64,000 bases of DNA from Polytrichum commune (taxonomy: Eukaryota; Streptophyta; Polytrichopsida; Polytrichales; Polytrichaceae), in the NCBI GenBank assembly GCA_950295325.1, contig OX485803.1, positions 7,318,001 through 7,382,000 on the forward strand, written 5' to 3'. Below, in pieces: positions 51,741 through 64,000 of the stretch. Within the stretch, counting starts at the first letter, position 1. Each line of letters starts with the position of its first letter. A program made the translations under genes and the position numbers. The notes under the pieces are model-generated. The model saw only the letters and a list, made by a program, of their open reading frames with translations. It was not told the origin of the DNA and ran no database searches.

Positions 51741-53113
51741 GAGCCAAGTTCCATGTGCCGGTCCCGGTCCGTTTTTTTCAAAATAAATGGGTGGGCCGGT
51801 GAAAAGAGGGTGGTGTCATGTGCCCATCCCTCTCACCCAAGGACCGGTACCCCCCATGGATGGGTGTCCCACATTTTGTGTTGTGCAAGAACGGGTGCCA
51901 AAGGACCGGCGGTCCTAACGGTCACAAGAAGGACATGTGCCGGTTAGAAAGCTCCGGTGACCGGATTGGCCGGTCACCTAGGGTACACCCTTGGATACTA
52001 AAGGCCACTTTGTTCTTCAAGTTCTTTCTTTTGAGGAGTACTCTTAGGGAACGTGTATTTTATGATGTTTTTAGAATCTAGATCTTAACAATATATATAT
52101 ATATATATATATAAACAAACACATGATTATTTCTCTTTATGTAGTGGTTACATTGACAATAAGATTATCAATTAGGGGTATAAACTTAAAAAAATTCTAT
52201 CTATCAAGTACATGCAATGTTGACAACCACTCTTCTCACTCTAATTACCCGAATAACAATCTGGTAGTGAGTAGGCCATTTACTTACCAGAACCTGGGGC
52301 ACTTGGGTATAGTCCATACTCTTGCATTTAAATTTTAAAAATTAGTGTAACTTGAAATTTACAATGTAGTCAACATTAATCAAAATTGTTGACATTCTTA
52401 GATTAATTATGATTTTAAATTAGGTTGTCCTGCTATAGCCTTTTACCCAATCTTGGCCAAAGTAATTAGATGATTCATGGATTCCGTCAATAAGCTAAAC
52501 CACAGATTGATAATCACATGAGGAATCTCTCCTTTGTAATAATTCAATTCTTCTACAAGGCAAACCCTAAACCATGTAAATGCATGTTATTTTTGCAAAT
52601 CTATTAACGCAAAATAATGAACTATGTGCTTTCACTTTAAATTCATTCTAGACTACCGCTATCTTAATTCTAGTCAATATGTACTAATGATGGCCCATGT
52701 TACGTGTCGGGTTTAATAAAAAAAATGTATCAAAAATCACTTATTAACCATGTACAATGACAATTTCAACTAAAATAATATATATATAAATATTTCCATA
52801 GATGACAGTAGTACCAACCTACGCATATCAACAACACATAATTTGGAATTCATTCAATAAATGTATGGAAATTGATGTGCAAATCAAATATGAAAAGTTA
52901 AATGATGATGACCTCCATTGCCGGTGACCTTCATAAAGTGTCATGTCTTATCACTCACCAAATTTAATTAGAAAGTAGGAAATCGAAATAAACCGGCACC
53001 CCACATAGAAGTACCCCTCCATAAAATAGGTGACATCACCCATTTTTTGGATGATGTCACATGTTTCTCACCCATTTCAAAACGGACCGGGACCGGCACA
53101 TGGAACTTGGCCC
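51741..53113. mobile_element. Harbinger-like element, 1.37 kb, TAA duplication
   Basis: Inverted ends of about 38 bp (GAGCCAAGTTCCATGTGCCG... left, GGGCCAAGTTCCATGTGCCG... right, continuing GTCCCGGTCCG), with TAA directly repeated outside. No transposase frame inside; contains an (AT)n run near 52090-52112 and CCGGT-rich left arm. A 3-bp TAA duplication fits PIF/Harbinger. Confidence 0.85.
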
Positions 53114-54099
53114 TAAGTTTGGTTTCTTTATCTACCTAACTTAGTGTAGGCTTACTAAAATAGCGTGACCCACACTATATTTAGAGCACATATACAAAGA
53201 CAGGTCGGCTCTGAAGAGGGCTAGCCTGGCCATGCTCTAAAAATATTATATACAATTGTTGGTTTGATGGACCGGTCTTTAATCAAGTGTGATTATTAGG
53301 TTGACAAGGTGAAAAGATAAAGACGAAGTTGGTTTGTAGCCTAAAGAAAAGCCAAGCAAAGCAAAGAAACAAAATGCAACGTGAAAGAAAACGTTGGTGA
53401 CAACCAACGATATGGATATGAGGCCATTGGTCCCTAGGTTACCGAATTTCATTTCCCAACGCATGTCATTGGGGTTGCATTAAAAAAAGATGCCTCGTAT
53501 AGGAAAAAACGTTGATTAATCTTAAATCAACCTCAAGAGATCTATGTGGGGTTTCCGTGTTTGATTCATTTGCTAGTTTTGCTCTTTGTAGTTATCGACA
53601 TCATCGATTCGTTTCAACTACGACCCCGCTACTTAGTTTGAAGATTCAAATGCATTTCCATAATCAAAGCAACCGGAATTTTAAATTGTCGTAATTGGAC
53701 ACTCATCTAGAAATTGAAAGGTTATCAAAAATAAATTTCATCCCCATGTTTCATTCAAGGATACAAGGAGTCATCTATAATCTCCATATTATGTGCATGA
53801 GCTGATGAGTTTCGCTTCATAAACAACTTGCAGACATGCACAATTCATAACCTCGTCCACCAAATTTGGTCCTTTTGGCTAGGCCTGAATCCCAACACCA
53901 CAAACTCACCTTATTACTTTAAACCATGTCAAGTGTTGTTGAGGGTGGCATTATATTAACATGGCCGCTTGAGGGAGGAAGGATGGATTCATCTATGTGG
54001 AAGAGGAGGAGCATACTTGTCATTCTTTATTTTTGCATGTGAGCATAAACAACATGAAGGGTATTGGGTGGAAACAAATGGTGTTTTGGCTTAATGATG
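53114..54099. other. Intergenic, no gene recognised
   Basis: No protein-like frame beyond short ones; no clear repeat ends. Confidence 0.4.
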
Positions 54100-54435
54100 C
54101 ATTGCACTATAATAAAAACAAACCTAAAGGTGATACAAATTGCTATGTTAAGTCCCTTGAGACCAGACAAGGTGATGTCAAGAGGGATGTTCCTAAACAA
54201 GCCGTCGCAGCTTGTGATTTGCAATCAATGTTTTTTAACAAATTCGATTTGATTTGGGGGGTCAAAGGCCTTACTGTCACTTGGAGTAACTTAGTTGTCA
54301 CGTGGAAAGATAGGCACCAGGTGAGCATTATTCCTTGATTTCCACTTGGGCAGCATTGGTTCGCCTGGGTTGGTTGTATTTTGGGCTCCTTCTTGTAATT
54401 GAATTTTCAATTTGTGCCAAAAAAGAAGAAGTAGA
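54100..54435 (+). pseudogene. LINE 3' end, second copy
   Basis: The frame ending at 54338 finishes FDLIWGVKGLTVTWSNLVV, nearly the same as the LINE tail ending at 8839, and is followed by the same 3' untranslated sequence (CCTTGATTTCCACTTGGGC, GGTTGGTTGTATTTTGGG, CAATTTGTGCC). The region upstream does not show reverse transcriptase motifs. Confidence 0.7.
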
Positions 54436-57400
54436 ATTGCAATCAATGCGCTTGATCAATTTGAGACCACATATGCTGAGGTTATTAGAAGGACTCTCAA
54501 ACTTTACAATGCAAGCAAAAGGTGGGCACATGTCTTGCGTTCAAGCACCTCCAAATGAAGGTCCTCCCATTTGACATCCTTCCATGACTACATTGTCCAA
54601 ACAACTGCCACTGCCCTAAATCTGAGGTTGCCAAGGTTAGCAAAACATTACGCAACCATGGTGAGAATAAGGATGTTGTTTTGCATGCGAATGCCACAAT
54701 AGAGTTTGCATTTGCAATCATGAATAAAACTTTGATGATGGAGAAACCAAATTTTTACCCCGATATTTACATGAGAGGATAGACACGTTACATGTAGTAT
54801 TGTGTGCAAATGGTTGTTGTTGAAGAGGATGTAAGAGTTGGTTTGTCTCATGAAGCAATTGGAAGAGGAGGGGGTAGCTACACGTGCATGGAGGCAGTTG
54901 CAGTTGCTCCTCGAGCAAGTGCACGACTTTTTGGCCAAGGGTCTCCCACTTGCGTTACTTGGCAAGAGGCCATACAAGGGGTTTGGTGGTGGCGGTGACC
55001 CTCTATAATCTCAAGCAACAGAGGGAGGTGGCCAAATTAACCCAATCTCAATTCTACTCCCTCTATGGGAGATGGGGACCTCGGCGCAAATGATGTTGCT
55101 ATAGGAATAGAGGAAGTGGATCCATTGTTTAACGACAATGATGAGGCCCATGCATGACACTACAAAGGTTACCCTTCTCTGCAAAGGATACCACCCCGTG
55201 ACCAATGCTAGGACGATCACTACACCAATCATGATGGTGTGATATATGACATTGATGATCAACCTTCCAAGACCAACATGGACCTTCCCAACATTATGTG
55301 TGAATGAGTGAACATGAGTCTACCTCTTTTGTTCGGCCTCATGATACATATCGGTCTTGTAGTATGGCTTTTGAGCACCACAACCAAAACAATGTCTCTA
55401 AATTGTTGGTTGTGGTGCAAATGCCAATGTTTAGTTGGGTATTTGATTTTGAGGACTAGGTTTTGCATTCACTCACCTCTTCATGCCATTCTAGTCCCCT
55501 CTTTGAATCGGAGATTTTATGCATAATGTGTCATATATTCTTCCTCCTCAATACACTCAATGGCAATTGTCAGTTTGTTGCTCACACATTCACTCATGAC
55601 ATTTTTTTTTTTGCAATTAGTTTTAATTAAAATTTTATGTTAAATGTTGATGCCATGGTCGTGATTTATGTCCGGCCAAGAGGCCTACAACATTTATCCA
55701 CCTTGCCATAAACCTTACCAACTTTGGGGATTGGACTTTGAGCTTGGGACCAACCATGTTGTCAAGCTCCCCAAAGCCTAGCCCTTGGGGTTAGCATTGA
55801 GGAGTCACCATTGGGCATGCTCTAAGTGTTGCCAACTAGAATTGTGTGGTGTCTACGTTGACTCATATATTGGGAAGGTGAAAACACAACGATGCACTCT
55901 ATAACCTTTATGATTATGTCTATAGGTGCTTTATCTTCAATATGGTGTCTAAAGTCCAAATTAATATAGCAAGGGTCCAATTGAAATGAATCGATATTAA
56001 ATCTTAATTTTCCCCTTAATTTAGAAATCAAACCCCTTTATCAAGAATGGACGAGTTTACGTAGATGCTATAAGACCAAACATGTCTATGACATTTTGGT
56101 ATAGAACATGTATAGAGCGGGTGTACAACGGAAGATTACAACATATTTTACTATCCTCGCCTTGGATTTTAAGGTTGGAAGATGATGCCATGTAAATCAT
56201 GTTATTTTCTCCATATGAAACTCACATTTATTAAAGTCCATTGCCCAGGTGGCTTTTCCAATTTCAAGCTTAATTATCTTTCAAACATATCCCCTCACAT
56301 CCATTGCAATTAAATTCTTCAATCATGGTCGGTGAGAATATTTATGTGAAAAGAACATGTGGATGTTCACAACACCTATCGAGGGGAGGGCAAACAAAGG
56401 AGAGGGGAAAAGCAAAAATGTTGATTACTAGTGTACATCATGGGGGTTACTGATTGAGCCAAAATAGCCTTGAATTAGGCTATTGAGCTTACATCAAGAT
56501 GAATCACAACCAATCTATAGGTGGTGTGTTTATACTACTACCTCCTTGGTGGGTTTATGAAACCAAACCAAAAAAAACATTTTCTCCTAAACTCCTTGAA
56601 AATTCATGAACATGTCCGTCTCTTTTTATTCTTTGATGCTCATACAATAGCATTTCTTGACCATTTAAATGTATTTGAGTTGGAATGGTCAAGTGTCACT
56701 TGTTTCCCTTGTCCCCACCTCCCCCAAACGCATCCCCAAAGGTCCACCAAAGACGCTACTACTTAGCGGTAGTTGGGTTGTGAGCCATGACTACTTGCTT
56801 ATCATCATATCACACCATCTTTAAGAAATATTAACACTCACATAATATCATGCACTTCGGTTTGACATTGGATGGTCGTTTTCTAAAGACTTTTGCCACA
56901 TGTTGTCACCATGGTGCATATGATATTCTGGAAGAAAACATGGAAAATGACTTTTTTGTTTAATATTCATGAATAAAAGAGCACCGCGTGGTTACATAAT
57001 AATACCTAGTTGTGAACATACAATTATTCAACAATGTAGATGAATTCCTCCATCCCATAAAGTCAAACAATCGCTTCCCCATAGTTCATGTGGATGCTCC
57101 CTACTTGTTATATTCAATATGGAATCCAATAACATAAACAAGAGAAATGAAGGTCATTTGGGCAACTTAATCACGTAGCAAACCGCGGATTAAGATAGAT
57201 AAGCATGCATAGGTTTACAAATGAAACTCAATAATGTTGTGTTAGGAGGAAAGCAAGGGTGAACGTTTCTCCCTTGTGTTTCATTAAGTATGACAATTGC
57301 TTTGTGAAACACAACCTATAATCAACGTTGGTGAACACATTGGCTTGCAACGAGCTTAGATTGTATAGATCAAAAATGTAAATGCACCCTTTCCAATTTC

Positions 57401-57599
57401 CGGCGTTTTCTTTTTCTTTTTTCTTTCCCCTCCCTTTTCCCCTGTGGGTTGGTTTGGTTTTGTTTGTTGTTTGTTCACCCCTGCAATTGATATATGATAT
57501 TGAATTTGCAAAAGGAAAATTGTAATATGTTGGGTGACAAGCAACGATTCAGCGACATCATAAAAGTGGAAGAAAAAGGCCCCTAACTTAATTTACTTT
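54436..57599. other. Intergenic, no gene recognised
   Basis: About 3.2 kb with only short frames lacking motifs. The 54,800-55,100 stretch is open in several frames but resembles no family I know. Confidence 0.4.
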
Positions 57600-58165
57600 C
57601 ATTCAGAGTCAGTGTCTGGGGAATTAATTTTTCCAAGTCCAACCGGTAACATGTTGTGATCCACTGCTCGGGGAGAACCGGCGGTTAATTTAGTTATATA
57701 CAGATGAACCGGTTGAGTTTGAGAAATAACCGGTTGAAGTTTGAGACTTCGAGAGAATTACTGATCATTGCAGAGGAGTCTATACAAGAAAACACCTCAA
57801 ATGAATAAAACAAAATCGGAAGATGTCAACATTTAACCGGTTGGATTTAGAATCATTGGGATCTTTCTTTTTTATTTGGCACAAATTGAAAAATCAATAG
57901 CAAAGGTAATCCAAAGTACAACCAACCTGGGCAAGCCAATGCAACCCGAGTGGAAATCAAGAAATGAATCACTGAGATCTTGACCGACTATGCCCAAACA
58001 CTTCCCGGGCACTATTGTGATCTTTCGGTTTTTCTTTATGGATTTGAAGTATATTCTACAGATTCCTCTAAAATGATGGAATTTTCCTGACGTCTTGAAC
58101 CTCAACCGATTATTTCTCAAATTTCAACGGGTTCATATGTAACTAGCGGTCGGCTCTCCCCATTC
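57600..58165. repeat. Cluster of AACCGGTT-family copies
   Basis: A partial inverted copy (57600-57655), a forward copy (about 57659-58015, split by a LINE tail) and another partial inverted copy (about 58020-58165). Shared words: GAACCGGTTGAGTTTGAGAA, AACCGGTTGGA, CCCAAACACTTCCCGGGC. Confidence 0.6.
57865..57967 (-). mobile_element. LINE 3' tail inserted in an AACCGGTT copy
   Basis: 103 bp in minus orientation corresponding to the LINE 3' untranslated sequence of 54330-54430. Flanked by 13-bp direct repeats ATCATTGGGATCT and ATCACTGAGATCT (two differences), a target-site duplication. Severely 5'-truncated. Confidence 0.8.
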
Positions 58166-58617
58166 ATTGGCTCGTAATCATGCTACGCAACTTAATAGGT
58201 CCACATCCCACCGTGCCCTTGGAAATCGATCCCAAGACCACCTCGTTTGGTGTCCCGTTTCAAGGGACACGGCTTCATCGCGTTTTCCCAGGCCACCATA
58301 TACATAAATAACTTATTATATGTAGAAAAACGATGCGATGAACCTCTAAATCACTAACTTAGGTTGTACCAGGATGTGTTGCATACGCAGGTTGGCTAGC
58401 TCGCTCAAAAAACACTCTTTGGGTCAGTCACCTTATAATAATGCCATACTTTCTCGAAGCTCGTGTTTTTTTATAAAAGAGATTAAGAAACAAAGGTTAA
58501 TGTCTACTTGGACACATAACATGATATAACAGAGTGTGTATGTTCAGTGTGATCCGACTTATGTACTTAGATATGGGCATGTAACGGGCATATACCCAGG
58601 GTGTCAAGTTAGTCTTA

Positions 58618-59732
58618 GGGGCGGTTTACACTATGGACCATGAAGTTGGACCAGGGCTCTGCAAGGTAGATGATTGGCTGTTGAAGTTCTCCCAGGACAA
58701 CTTCGGTTTACACTAAGAAAAAAATGGCAAAGGGACCATGGAGGTCGAGGTCCCCAAAATATAATTTTTAAGGCCTAATAAATGCACTGACATGGTCCAC
58801 CAGGTTTTGCGTTGAGAGAGGCAAGAGAGATGGTCTAGTACGAAAAGGCAAGGGCCCATGTCAAAGAAATACCATTTCAATAAATTTTTAGTGAACCTAC
58901 CTTTTAAATGCCTTAATTATACCATAGCCCATGAGACATACCAGCACTACCTTGCCCTACCCCTTAAACCGGCTCACACGTGTTTCAGCAAACAACGCGG
59001 GACATGTAGAACTCAAGAATTCAAGTGCAGATTTGTTTTTTTGGTATACCAAATGTAATGTTTGGAATTTTGGGGCTTGTAATATACCGTTGGAAAGGTC
59101 TTGAAAATACCTTTCCAACGGTATATTACACACCCCAATATTCTTACAAAATGCAGTTGCAAAGAAAAAAAGAAAAATCTATAGTGGTTTAGTGATTGTA
59201 GATCAGGGTAGTCAAAAGAAGTGCAATGGGATATCTTCTTACATTAATTATCAAAGAATTGAAAATTAGTGTTGAGCAAGGTAGGGTGGTAACAACATTA
59301 AATATAATCAAACACTAAATATCCTATTTAGTGTAGTGACAACACAAGGTACATGTCACATGTACAAATTAAATTTCTCATTTTATTTTATTTAAAAAAA
59401 ATTGTTGTGAGAAGATTTGCAAGCCACATCTTCGACACATTTAACAAGAAGTGAAGACAAGTGAAGCCCAAGAGAAGACAAGGAATGATCAAACTTAATC
59501 TTTTTTCAAAATTGCCCTTTTTGGGCATGTATTAAAAAAATCAGCACCTCCACTTTTTGGTGCATGGTCATTCTTCATGGTCCACATTCGGTTTACACCT
59601 AGTGAAGGGCCCATGAACCATGAAAACTAATATTTTAGTAACTCAGACCATGGAAGTCGTCCCATGAAGTCATCCCACGCAAAATAGGCCTCTTACGTGG
59701 GCGACTTCATGGTCCATAGTGTAAACCGCCCC
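58618..59732. mobile_element. Harbinger-like element, 1.1 kb, TTA duplication
   Basis: Inverted ends GGGGCGGTTTACACTATGG continuing ACCATGAAGT, with TTA repeated exactly on both sides. Inside are a perfect 21-bp hairpin (59079-59129) and a partial CTACACTAAATAG-family MITE (about 59228-59338). No intact transposase frame. Confidence 0.88.
59079..59129. repeat. Perfect 21-bp hairpin
   Basis: 59079-59099 and 59109-59129 are perfect inverse copies with a 9-base loop (CTTGAAAAT). The arm contains AATATACCGTTGGAAAGG. Confidence 0.95.
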
Positions 59733-59997
59733 TTAGTGGTGATCAGCCCAAGCTTAAGGTTCATGGTAAATCTCTAGTAGTTGTCAGTTGGGCGGCATGG
59801 AAGTAGTTCACTTTGCCCTCTTCGAGGTCTTCTTGTCCATCCCCTTCTTTCTAAAACATCATTTTCTTATAGTTGTGTTCAAGGGTAGTCTTACATGTAT
59901 TCCATGTGACTATGAGATTAAACCCTCCAAACATTGACATAGTGCTCAAATGGGTGACCCTTCTTTGCACTTGATGTCCGATGCACCCTACGACATG

Positions 59998-60275
59998 GGT
60001 GGGTCTAAATACCCCCATTGAGCGTGGCTCGGAGGCCAGGTTCAGTGGGGTTCATTTTTCTGGCCCTCCCCGTTTTGACCCCTTGGGGATTTTTTTTTGG
60101 TTTTTTTTGCTAAATCTGGGTCTTGCGGCCCCAAATTACTCTAGGAAGTCCCTATGAGATCAAGTAAGGCCCCACCCAATTAAAAAAATAGGGGGCACGT
60201 TTTACCCCAACCCTGCCACCCCCTCCCAAACCTGGCCTCCGAGCCACGCTCGATGGGGGTTTTTAGACAGATCCC
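59998..60275. mobile_element. Mutator-like (MULE) MITE with 9-bp duplication
   Basis: 278 bp; left end GGTGGGTCTAAATACCCCC and right inverse GGGATCTGTCTAAAAACCCCC, arms continuing ATYGAGCGTGGCTCGGAGGC. Flanked by TACGACATG at 59989-59997 and 60276-60284. A 9-bp duplication and long arms fit Mutator-like elements. Confidence 0.85.
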
Positions 60276-61939
60276 TACGACATGTGGTCCACCCAATCGT
60301 AGTGGAAGCACCCGGGTGACCCATAAATTTTTCACTAACCATGTGGAGACCGCGGAGTTTGTCCTTGGCAAAGTTTAGTTGCGGACTAACTTGTCTACAC
60401 CATTCAAGGTGTTCACCTTGGAAAGGGAACATATTCTTGAAGGTTCTTCTAATCATCATGTTATTTGTTTTGAATTCCCACATAGAACCAGTTTAATTTG
60501 GAGATGAAACAACATCATCTCTCTCTCTCTCTAGTATGAGGTGGATGCTCAACTAACTAAAAGTTCATAGCATGTCTATCATAAGTAGCTCAATAGGCTA
60601 AATACGTTGACACCTTCACTTTCAAAATCAACCATCACTTGATTGTTTATTTTGTGTGCTTATAGTGTGACATAGGCTAATTTTGAAATGATCCGCTAAT
60701 TCAAATATTTGCTTGTTTGTGGAACTCACATTAGTTTTGATGGCACTGCACAGGGAGGTCACTTCATTGTCAAGTTGACACCACGTGCAGACAAAGTTTG
60801 CTACCCCTATATTACATGCCATATATAATTTTAAATTTTATGATATTTTTTCTACATATACATAACCATTGATAGTATCTTTTGTATATTTTTTGAAAAT
60901 TTTAGTCATCTTTATATTTTTTTTAATAAATGTTTTAGTTCAATTATGTGTCATTCTAGTTAGAAACGGTATGTTTCATGGAAAAAAAAATCATCAAATT
61001 TAGTTACCACTTTTACCTATGTCATAGGTACTGTGTATATCTACTCATGAAAAAAATTTGATAAAATTGTGACCCATTTTGGTGGTGCAACTTACCAAAA
61101 GAAGATTTTTTTTGGTCGCACGTGGTGTTCAACTTGACAATGGAGTGATCTACCCGTGTGGCACTGTATCTTTAAAAATGTAGTGGATAGACTTTTATGT
61201 TATTATAACATGCAAGATTTGTGTGACTTGTTCTCATTGTTTTAGATTTAATACAAAAAAAGCTCCACATTTGAAGGTTGTTGACAAGTAGATTTTTTGA
61301 CACCATTATACTTTCAATATCTAAATCACACTATCCATTTGTAGTTTTTGACATCAACTACGATCAATCGTAGTAAACCATGCAAATAAGTGGGAATTGA
61401 TTTGAATATTATATTGAACCCACCAATCGGCTTAGCCATGGTTGGAAACCCTTATGTGTGGCATGGTCCATACGATGACAATCCAATAATATATGATTTT
61501 TTTTAGCAAATCATATCCGTCGGATTATGTCAAAATTTGAACGGCTCTTTTGGTTCATCGTGATTTCATATATATATTCCCTTGACGATTCTTTTGCTGA
61601 TATTTTTCACGCTTGCCAAATTATGGCTACCATTTGTAGAGATAACATGGAGGGGTCTTTAGAGAGAAGTGGATGAAATTATAGTGAAGTATATGAGGCG
61701 ATGCAAAGGTATCAAAGAGCTCAAGCTCATGTTTTCCGGCCCTTTCAAATTCTTTTACAAGAACATGTAGGTAGTGTAGGGATCCCGAATATTTTCAACT
61801 ACCTCATGGAAGTCATATTCCTCTTCCGCTCCCGTTAATTATGGACGTGTGTACAAGTAATTTGAAAAAAAAGACTATGAAAGAAATTGGGGATGAAGAT
61901 AAACATATTTAATTCCATTAGCGCCGAAGAAGAAAGGAG
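60276..61939. other. Intergenic, no gene recognised
   Basis: AT-rich with a (CT)n run near 60517-60532. Bases 61580-61800 show broken protein-like bits (around CQIMATICRDNMEG) but no continuous frame. Confidence 0.35.
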
Positions 61940-62945
61940 TGGCAACTTCAAAAAAATCTCGGAATAAGAACGTGAAGGACGTGGAAGAAGATGAAGAATC
62001 CGGCTCAAAAGTTTGGAAGGATAGTAACGTTAAAACGACGATTTTGTTGCGCGGTGAGATGGAACCATAATTTTTGAAGAACTAAAAAAAAACAAGGTAA
62101 ATTTTTTGCATACCTAATATTTTGAAAAGAAAAAGTTTTCATATCATATTTGGACAATTTGACATTTTTAAAGGCCTTCGCCTTCACCTTGAGGCCCCTC
62201 CTTCATCCTCCCCCCCCCCGCCCCTAAAAGGCTTGAGAGGCACCGGAAGAGGACACTTTATCCTTAAGCTGGAATCTGATGTGTCCACCTCATGGGCGTG
62301 AGAGAGATTCTCTTTAGAAAACACTCCGAGTCTTCTATCATTTTTATCATGTCTATTGTATTGAATATGTGGTTATTATACCAAAACTATTACTGCAATT
62401 TAGAGCCCTTCTCACACCAAAATTATTTTTTTACTATGTATTCAACCAATGCATATGATGTGCATGTGTAGATAATTGGTTGAAATGATATGTTTGTTTA
62501 GTTGCGGTGATTTATGGACTAAATCGAACTACTATGGATTGCAAATATAAATTTAATATTTTGTATAAGTTATATAAAAAAGACAAGCGGGCAATGAAAT
62601 TTCAGGATCATATCGTTACACATAGAATTTTTATGTTTTTTTTAATCAATGATGACATCAAACTGGAACCGTGATGAAATATGTGACAACGTTTGCTAAT
62701 GATTATATTAGTGTTGAAGATAACACCACAGACAATGAGAATGGTTTATATTAAAAGGACACTTCAATTATGGTTGCTACTCCAAATTCAACAACGAAAG
62801 TCAACAAGAAGAATTTTTAAGAGCGTTGCTATGAAGTTTTCGTACAAATGGCCGAAAACAATTCAATTATAATTAAGAATTTTGAGGAAACTAATATTTT
62901 ATTAGAAATGGTAGACCGACATATGGATAGGCTTATGGACAAACT
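61940..62945 (+). pseudogene. Possible Myb/SANT-like partner gene relic of a Harbinger element
   Basis: Broken plus-strand fragments in order: KVWKDSNVKTTILLRGEME (near 62010-62065), LYKLYKKDKRAMKFQD (near 62560-62605), and a terminal NILLEMVDRHMDRLMDKL (near 62895-62948). The trihelix-like order and the adjacent transposase relic suggest the DNA-binding ORF that accompanies PIF/Harbinger transposases. Many stops and frame changes. Confidence 0.4.
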
Positions 62946-63239
62946 TTAGAATTAATAATCTACCGAATTATATGCATCGTGGTCACGATAGAAGTAAATT
63001 TTCCCTTCAATCACAAATGTGCTTCAAAAAAATTGAGCTAGTAATTCATGTGCTTGTGTAGCTTGCACAAACAATTTTTTTATTCTAGCATTTTTTTATT
63101 TGTTGTTTTCATAACCTCCACACTTTCATGTTCATCTTTTTCTATATTTTCAAATTAATTTAGCATATTTTCTTTAAGGTCTCCAATTTGTGTAGTTCAT
63201 GGCTCAACCTCGTCCATTTTCATGTAATTTTTCATGTCT

Positions 63240-64000
63240 TTTGTAGCTTGTGTAGCTGTCATAAATATATCAACATTCTTTTGTTCTTCCACCTCAATTT
63301 CAATATACAAAAAGGTCTTTCTACCGCCATTTTTGTTGATGATTGGATACAATTATAATGTGCATTTGCTCAAGGTTATTCATTTTTTCACCTTTGAAAG
63401 AATAATATAATTATGGTCTCATTAGATAAGCCGCATCACCTATAAACTTGTAAGGTAATAATTTACATTTTATCATTATTTTTTCTAATATCAAAATTTT
63501 AGAACAAGGTCCAGTTATGACAACGTCCAATCCATTCAAAATCGTAATATCAAAACCTACATTTACTATTTACTACACCTCAATGTGTAACTGAATATAA
63601 ATATTTTCTACAATAATATGAGATAAGATCTATAGGAAGAGCAATGATAGGTTTATGACTATCATCAACTGCTCCAATCACATAAGATAATATTCTAAGC
63701 TCTTTAAATTCAACTGCAATTTTATTCAATATAATTTTAGATTGTTTTTCAATCACTAATGATTTTAAATGTTTTTCAATTGCTATACAAAACTTCCTAA
63801 TAATAATGGATGTAGTGCTTTCATAAATTCCATAAGTTTCAGCACAACCATGTAATGAATTATCACTACTGAGTTTATTCAAAGAAAGAGCAATCCGATT
63901 TCTAAAATGAATAGATGTTCTAAAATTTGTATCCTTAGGACTTAATGATAAAGATAAAACATTGCACAAATAATCAAAAGTTTTAGGAAATAACCTTATA
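63240..64000 (-). pseudogene. PIF/Harbinger transposase (HARBI1/ALP1-like nuclease), decayed, partial
   Basis: Continues past the right edge. The open part, 63580-63969, reads RTSIHFRNRIALSLNKLS, then VIGAVDDSHKPI (first catalytic Asp) and YYCRKYLYSV. Beyond the TGA the same frame continues GVVNSKCRF and YYDFEWIGRCHNWTLF with stops replacing an expected Gln, Trp and Gln. After a one-base frame change comes LLPYKFIGDAAYL (second Asp), and after another shift NCIQSSTKMAVERPF (catalytic Glu) and LKLRWK. This is the order of the Harbinger DDE nuclease. At least four stops and two shifts make it dead. It could relate to the small Harbinger-like elements in the window, but its own ends are not visible. 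Confidence 0.85.

Noticed and set aside
54804-55262. Several overlapping frames near 55 kb
   Set aside because: Open in multiple frames on both strands without a recognisable family or exon structure.

Overview
This is AT-rich, intron-rich nuclear DNA of a land plant. Exon-by-exon reading supports four spliced protein-coding genes in about 64 kb. Everything else is intergenic or intronic DNA full of small, mostly non-autonomous transposable elements. The CFAP45 gene codes for an axonemal microtubule inner protein, so the plant very probably makes flagellate sperm. That points to a moss, liverwort, hornwort, lycophyte or fern (or a cycad or Ginkgo) rather than a flowering plant or conifer. I cannot name the species.

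Layout. 1-10.6 kb: no intact gene; terminal-inverted-repeat (TIR) elements, a minisatellite-bearing element, a LINE 3' end and a broken germin-like copy. 10.7-11.9 kb (minus): a two-exon germin-like gene whose single intron lies between two copies of a perfect 16-bp repeat. 12-15.3 kb: no gene beyond a possible LINE scrap. 15.3-20.0 kb (minus): five exons of acetylornithine aminotransferase, with upstream candidate exons for a plastid transit peptide and a coiled coil reaching 22.8 kb. 25.0-25.9 kb: two Harbinger-like MITEs. 25.95-30.64 kb (minus): RAD51B in about 12 exons. 31.4-32.5 kb: a hAT element nested inside an older element. 34.6-35.0 kb: a decayed, unrecognised reading frame. 35.1-49.75 kb (plus): CFAP45, with at least eleven of its exons found and one internal exon missing. 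50-64 kb: no gene; Harbinger-like, Mutator-like and LINE-derived pieces, ending in a degraded PIF/Harbinger transposase that runs off the right edge with a possible Myb/SANT partner relic beside it.

The four genes do unrelated jobs (extracellular cupin, arginine biosynthesis, recombination repair, sperm flagellum) and show no operon-like relation. The most distinctive part is the density and variety of short transposable elements with readable target-site duplications: TTA/TAA/TGA (Harbinger-like), TA (pogo/mariner-like and a foldback family), TTAA (piggyBac-like), 8 bp (hAT), 9 bp (Mutator-like), and a tRNA-derived SINE with a 12-bp duplication. Many sit inside CFAP45 introns. All family calls come from reading the sequence without database searches.
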